Shown here in pieces: positions 62,266 through 64,000 of a stretch of 64,000 nucleotides of DNA. Below the pieces are notes generated by a model. That model saw only the letters and a program-made list of their open reading frames with translations, had not been told where the DNA came from and ran no database searches. Positions within the stretch are counted from its first letter, which is position 1, and every line of letters starts with the position of its first letter. Source of the DNA: Antrihabitans stalagmiti (lineage in GTDB: Bacteria; Actinomycetota; Actinomycetes; Mycobacteriales; Mycobacteriaceae); the NCBI RefSeq assembly GCF_016482825.1, contig NZ_JAEMNV010000001.1, positions 372,001 to 436,000 of the forward strand. Direction: 5' to 3'. A program made the translations under genes and the position numbers.

Positions 62266-63610
62266 CGGAAGACATGTGAAAGTCCGGTATCCGCAACGGC
62301 GGCATCGCAGTTCGGGTGAACCAGTCTTTCCATTCGCGGGGGAGTGTCGGCTGCGTCGCGCCGGCCTCGCTGACCCGCCGAAGCAGATCGATCGGGCTCT
62401 CGTTGAACCGGAAGTTGTTGACGGCGCCGGTGACTGCGCCGTCCTCGACGAGGTAGACGCCGTCGCGGGTGAGCCCGGTGAGCAGCAACGTCGCGGGATC
62501 GACCTCGCGGATATACCAGAGCGTGGTCAGCAGCAGGCCACGCTCGGTGCGGGCGACCATGTCGTCGATGCTCGCCGCCGATCCGCCTGTGAGCAGCAGA
62601 TTCTCACCGGGGACCGCGAACGTCGCGTCGAATTCCTGTGCCGCCGAACGCGGGTAGGCGAGTGCGTTGACGACGCCGTCGCGCACCCAGTCGACGCGGT
62701 CGACGTCGATGCCGTTGTCGAACACCGATACGGACTCGCTCGACGATCCGGCGACGACGAACGGCGTCGTCTCCAGTCCAGGCGCGGCAGGATCGGAGAA
62801 AAGCGTCAGCGGCAACTCGGTCAACTTTTCACCGATACGAGTGCCGCCAGGTTTGGACAACGCCGTGTGACCCTCTTGCGCGCCGCGGCCTTCCATCGTC
62901 CACATCAGGTAGATCATCAGGTCCGCAACGGTCGATGGCGGCAGCAGCGTTTCGTACCGTCCCGCAGGAAGATCCACCCGTCTACCTGCCCAATCGAGGC
63001 GTGTCGACAACTCGGCCAGCATCGCGGGAATATCCACGTCGGCGAAATCGAGGGTGCCCGCACCTACCCAGGCGCTCGCGTCGGGATCGCGCTTGCCGTT
63101 GATCTCGACCGACCCGGTCGGGGCGACGTGCCTGCGTCGAACACCTGTCGAGGTGCCGAGCCAGGTGCTGTCGACGGTGTGGTGTGCGAATCCGTAGAGC
63201 CGATCGGGGCCGTCGAAGCCGCGCGCGAGATCGTCTGTGAGACCGGCAAAGACGCCGACATCGGTGTTGCCGGGTCCCGATTCCCAATCCTGCGACGACA
63301 CTGCACCGAGCAGCGGCATCGCGTCGTCGGCGGGTGCTGCACCACGGGCAGCGTCCTCGCTGGCACGGACGACGTCGGCTATGTCGGCAGGATCGATACT
63401 GCTCGACGTCACACTGCCGACCTGTGTGTCGGCGCCGTCGCGAACGATGGATACGACAGTCCAGGTACGTGACGACGACACCCCGTTCGTCGTCATCGAA
63501 TTGCCTGCCCACCGCAGGGCTGCTTCGCTCTGATCCGTGACGATGACAATCGCATCGTCGGCGCGCGAGTGCGCGAGTGCGCGATCCACAACCTCCTGTG
63601 CCGGGATCAC
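62249..63610 (-). CDS. tldE: TldE/PmbA-like metalloprotease subunit
   Basis: 453 residues. PmbA/TldE-like domain with AAARGAAPADD-type helix, IDPADIADVVRASEDAA and RWAGNSMTTNG; the C-terminal part has NGIDVDRVDWVRDGVVNALA and PGENLLLTGGSAASIDDM. TldE lacks the zinc motif of TldD, as here. The TldD/E complex trims peptides and small modified proteins. The GTG 63610 start overlaps the tldD stop by 4 bp, showing coupling. This operon runs in from the right edge. Confidence 0.9.
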   Translation of the reverse strand: MIPAQEVVDRALAHSRADDAIVIVTDQSEAALRWAGNSMTTNGVSSSRTWTVVSIVRDGADTQVGSVTSSSIDPADIADVVRASEDAARGAAPADDAMPLLGAVSSQDWESGPGNTDVGVFAGLTDDLARGFDGPDRLYGFAHHTVDSTWLGTSTGVRRRHVAPTGSVEINGKRDPDASAWVGAGTLDFADVDIPAMLAELSTRLDWAGRRVDLPAGRYETLLPPSTVADLMIYLMWTMEGRGAQEGHTALSKPGGTRIGEKLTELPLTLFSDPAAPGLETTPFVVAGSSSESVSVFDNGIDVDRVDWVRDGVVNALAYPRSAAQEFDATFAVPGENLLLTGGSAASIDDMVARTERGLLLTTLWYIREVDPATLLLTGLTRDGVYLVEDGAVTGAVNNFRFNESPIDLLRRVSEAGATQPTLPREWKDWFTRTAMPPLRIPDFHMSSVSQAT

Positions 63611-64000
63611 TGTCCTGCCTCCGATCGGGTGTTGAGAATGTTGATGCCGCGCAGCAGAACCGACGGGCAGCCGTGACTCACCGCAGCGACCTGTCCTGGT
63701 TGCGCTTTGCCGCAGTTGAATGCACCGCCGAGGCGCCACGTCGACGGTCCGCCGACGGCCTCCATCGAACCCCAGAAGTCCGTCGTCGTTGCCTGATATG
63801 CGACGTCGCGCAACTGACCGTCCAACCGGCCGTTACGAATCCGGAAGAAGCGCTGACCTGTGAATTGAAAGTTGTAGCGCTGCATATCGATCGACCACGA
63901 CTTGTCGCCGACGATGTAGATGCCGTTCTGCACCCGTGAGATCAGGTCGTCGGTCGTCGTGTCGACGTTCGGATCTGGCTGCAGCGACACGTTCGCCATC
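63607..64000 (-). CDS. tldD: TldD metalloprotease subunit, C-terminal part (5' end beyond right edge)
   Basis: The last ~130 codons of TldD: IYIVGDKSWSIDMQRYNFQF, RNGRLDGQLRDVAYQ, and CGKAQPGQVAAVSHGCP. TldD is about 500 residues, so the in-frame Met near the edge is internal. The HExxxH zinc motif would lie outside the window. Confidence 0.9.
   Translation of the reverse strand, partial: MANVSLQPDPNVDTTTDDLISRVQNGIYIVGDKSWSIDMQRYNFQFTGQRFFRIRNGRLDGQLRDVAYQATTTDFWGSMEAVGGPSTWRLGGAFNCGKAQPGQVAAVSHGCPSVLLRGINILNTRSEAGQ

Noticed and set aside
63607-63999. The tldD fragment as a complete small gene starting at the in-frame ATG near the right edge
   Set aside because: Its sequence is the C-terminal part of TldD; the real start lies outside the window.

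Overview
The window is high-GC, gene-dense DNA from a mycolic-acid actinobacterium, most likely Rhodococcus or a close relative (Nocardia, Gordonia). The evidence is the complete Pup-proteasome locus, cobalamin genes in the order seen around Mycobacterium tuberculosis Rv2061c-Rv2074, a REP13E12-type DUF222/HNH gene, a SAM-IV riboswitch, and frequent GTG starts. The genus is inferred; no rRNA or tRNA gene was seen.

Layout. 1-6464 (minus strand): 3'-truncated nitrite reductase nirB, a small coupled gene, an orphan adenylation/carrier/acyltransferase fusion with an MFS exporter upstream, and a PAC2 protein. 6551-16667: SAM-IV riboswitch and metH, a secreted protein, HAD phosphatase, lipoprotein, hisE-hisG, a RecB-like nuclease, trmI, a peroxiredoxin and an LppK-like lipoprotein. 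16869-20196: proteasomal ATPase mpa/arc, an AIM24-like gene, a DUF4440-like gene and a PPOX gene. 20197-23667: SOS-box-linked 13E12 HNH gene with GC palindromes, a small secreted protein, and a cytochrome b561/sulfite-oxidase-like pair. 23694-25376: DUF418-NUDIX fusion.

25470-39977 is the Pup-proteasome core: dop, pup, prcB, prcA, an inverted PAP2-diacylglycerol-kinase fusion, pafA, pafB, pafC, a ketopantoate-reductase-like gene, tatA, tatC, helY and a Gln/Gly/Trp-rich DUF4333 membrane protein. Dop deamidates Pup, PafA ligates it to substrates, Mpa unfolds the tagged proteins and PrcAB degrades them; PafBC is a DNA-damage transcription activator. A strong terminator hairpin (40004-40032) closes this block.

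40041-47269: 5'-3' exonuclease, a prolidase-type peptidase, and a compact partner-switching operon resembling a stressosome (RsbR, RsbS, RsbT, RsbX-like, RsbU-like with PAS/GAF/PP2C/ATPase, RsbV-like) with no sigma factor beside it. 47279-60062 is the cobalamin region: Rv2074-like F420 enzyme, SDR, cobL, a secreted protein, cobK, DUF218, cobIJ, cobH, cobG, and a cobalamin riboswitch in front of divergent cobN, then two further genes. 60069-64000: metallo-beta-lactamase-fold hydrolase, amidase, and a tldE/tldD pair cut by the right edge.

Throughout the window many genes show a TAnnnT hexamer ending exactly 6-7 nt before the start codon with no Shine-Dalgarno sequence. This is the arrangement of leaderless actinobacterial transcripts, and I used it to choose several starts.
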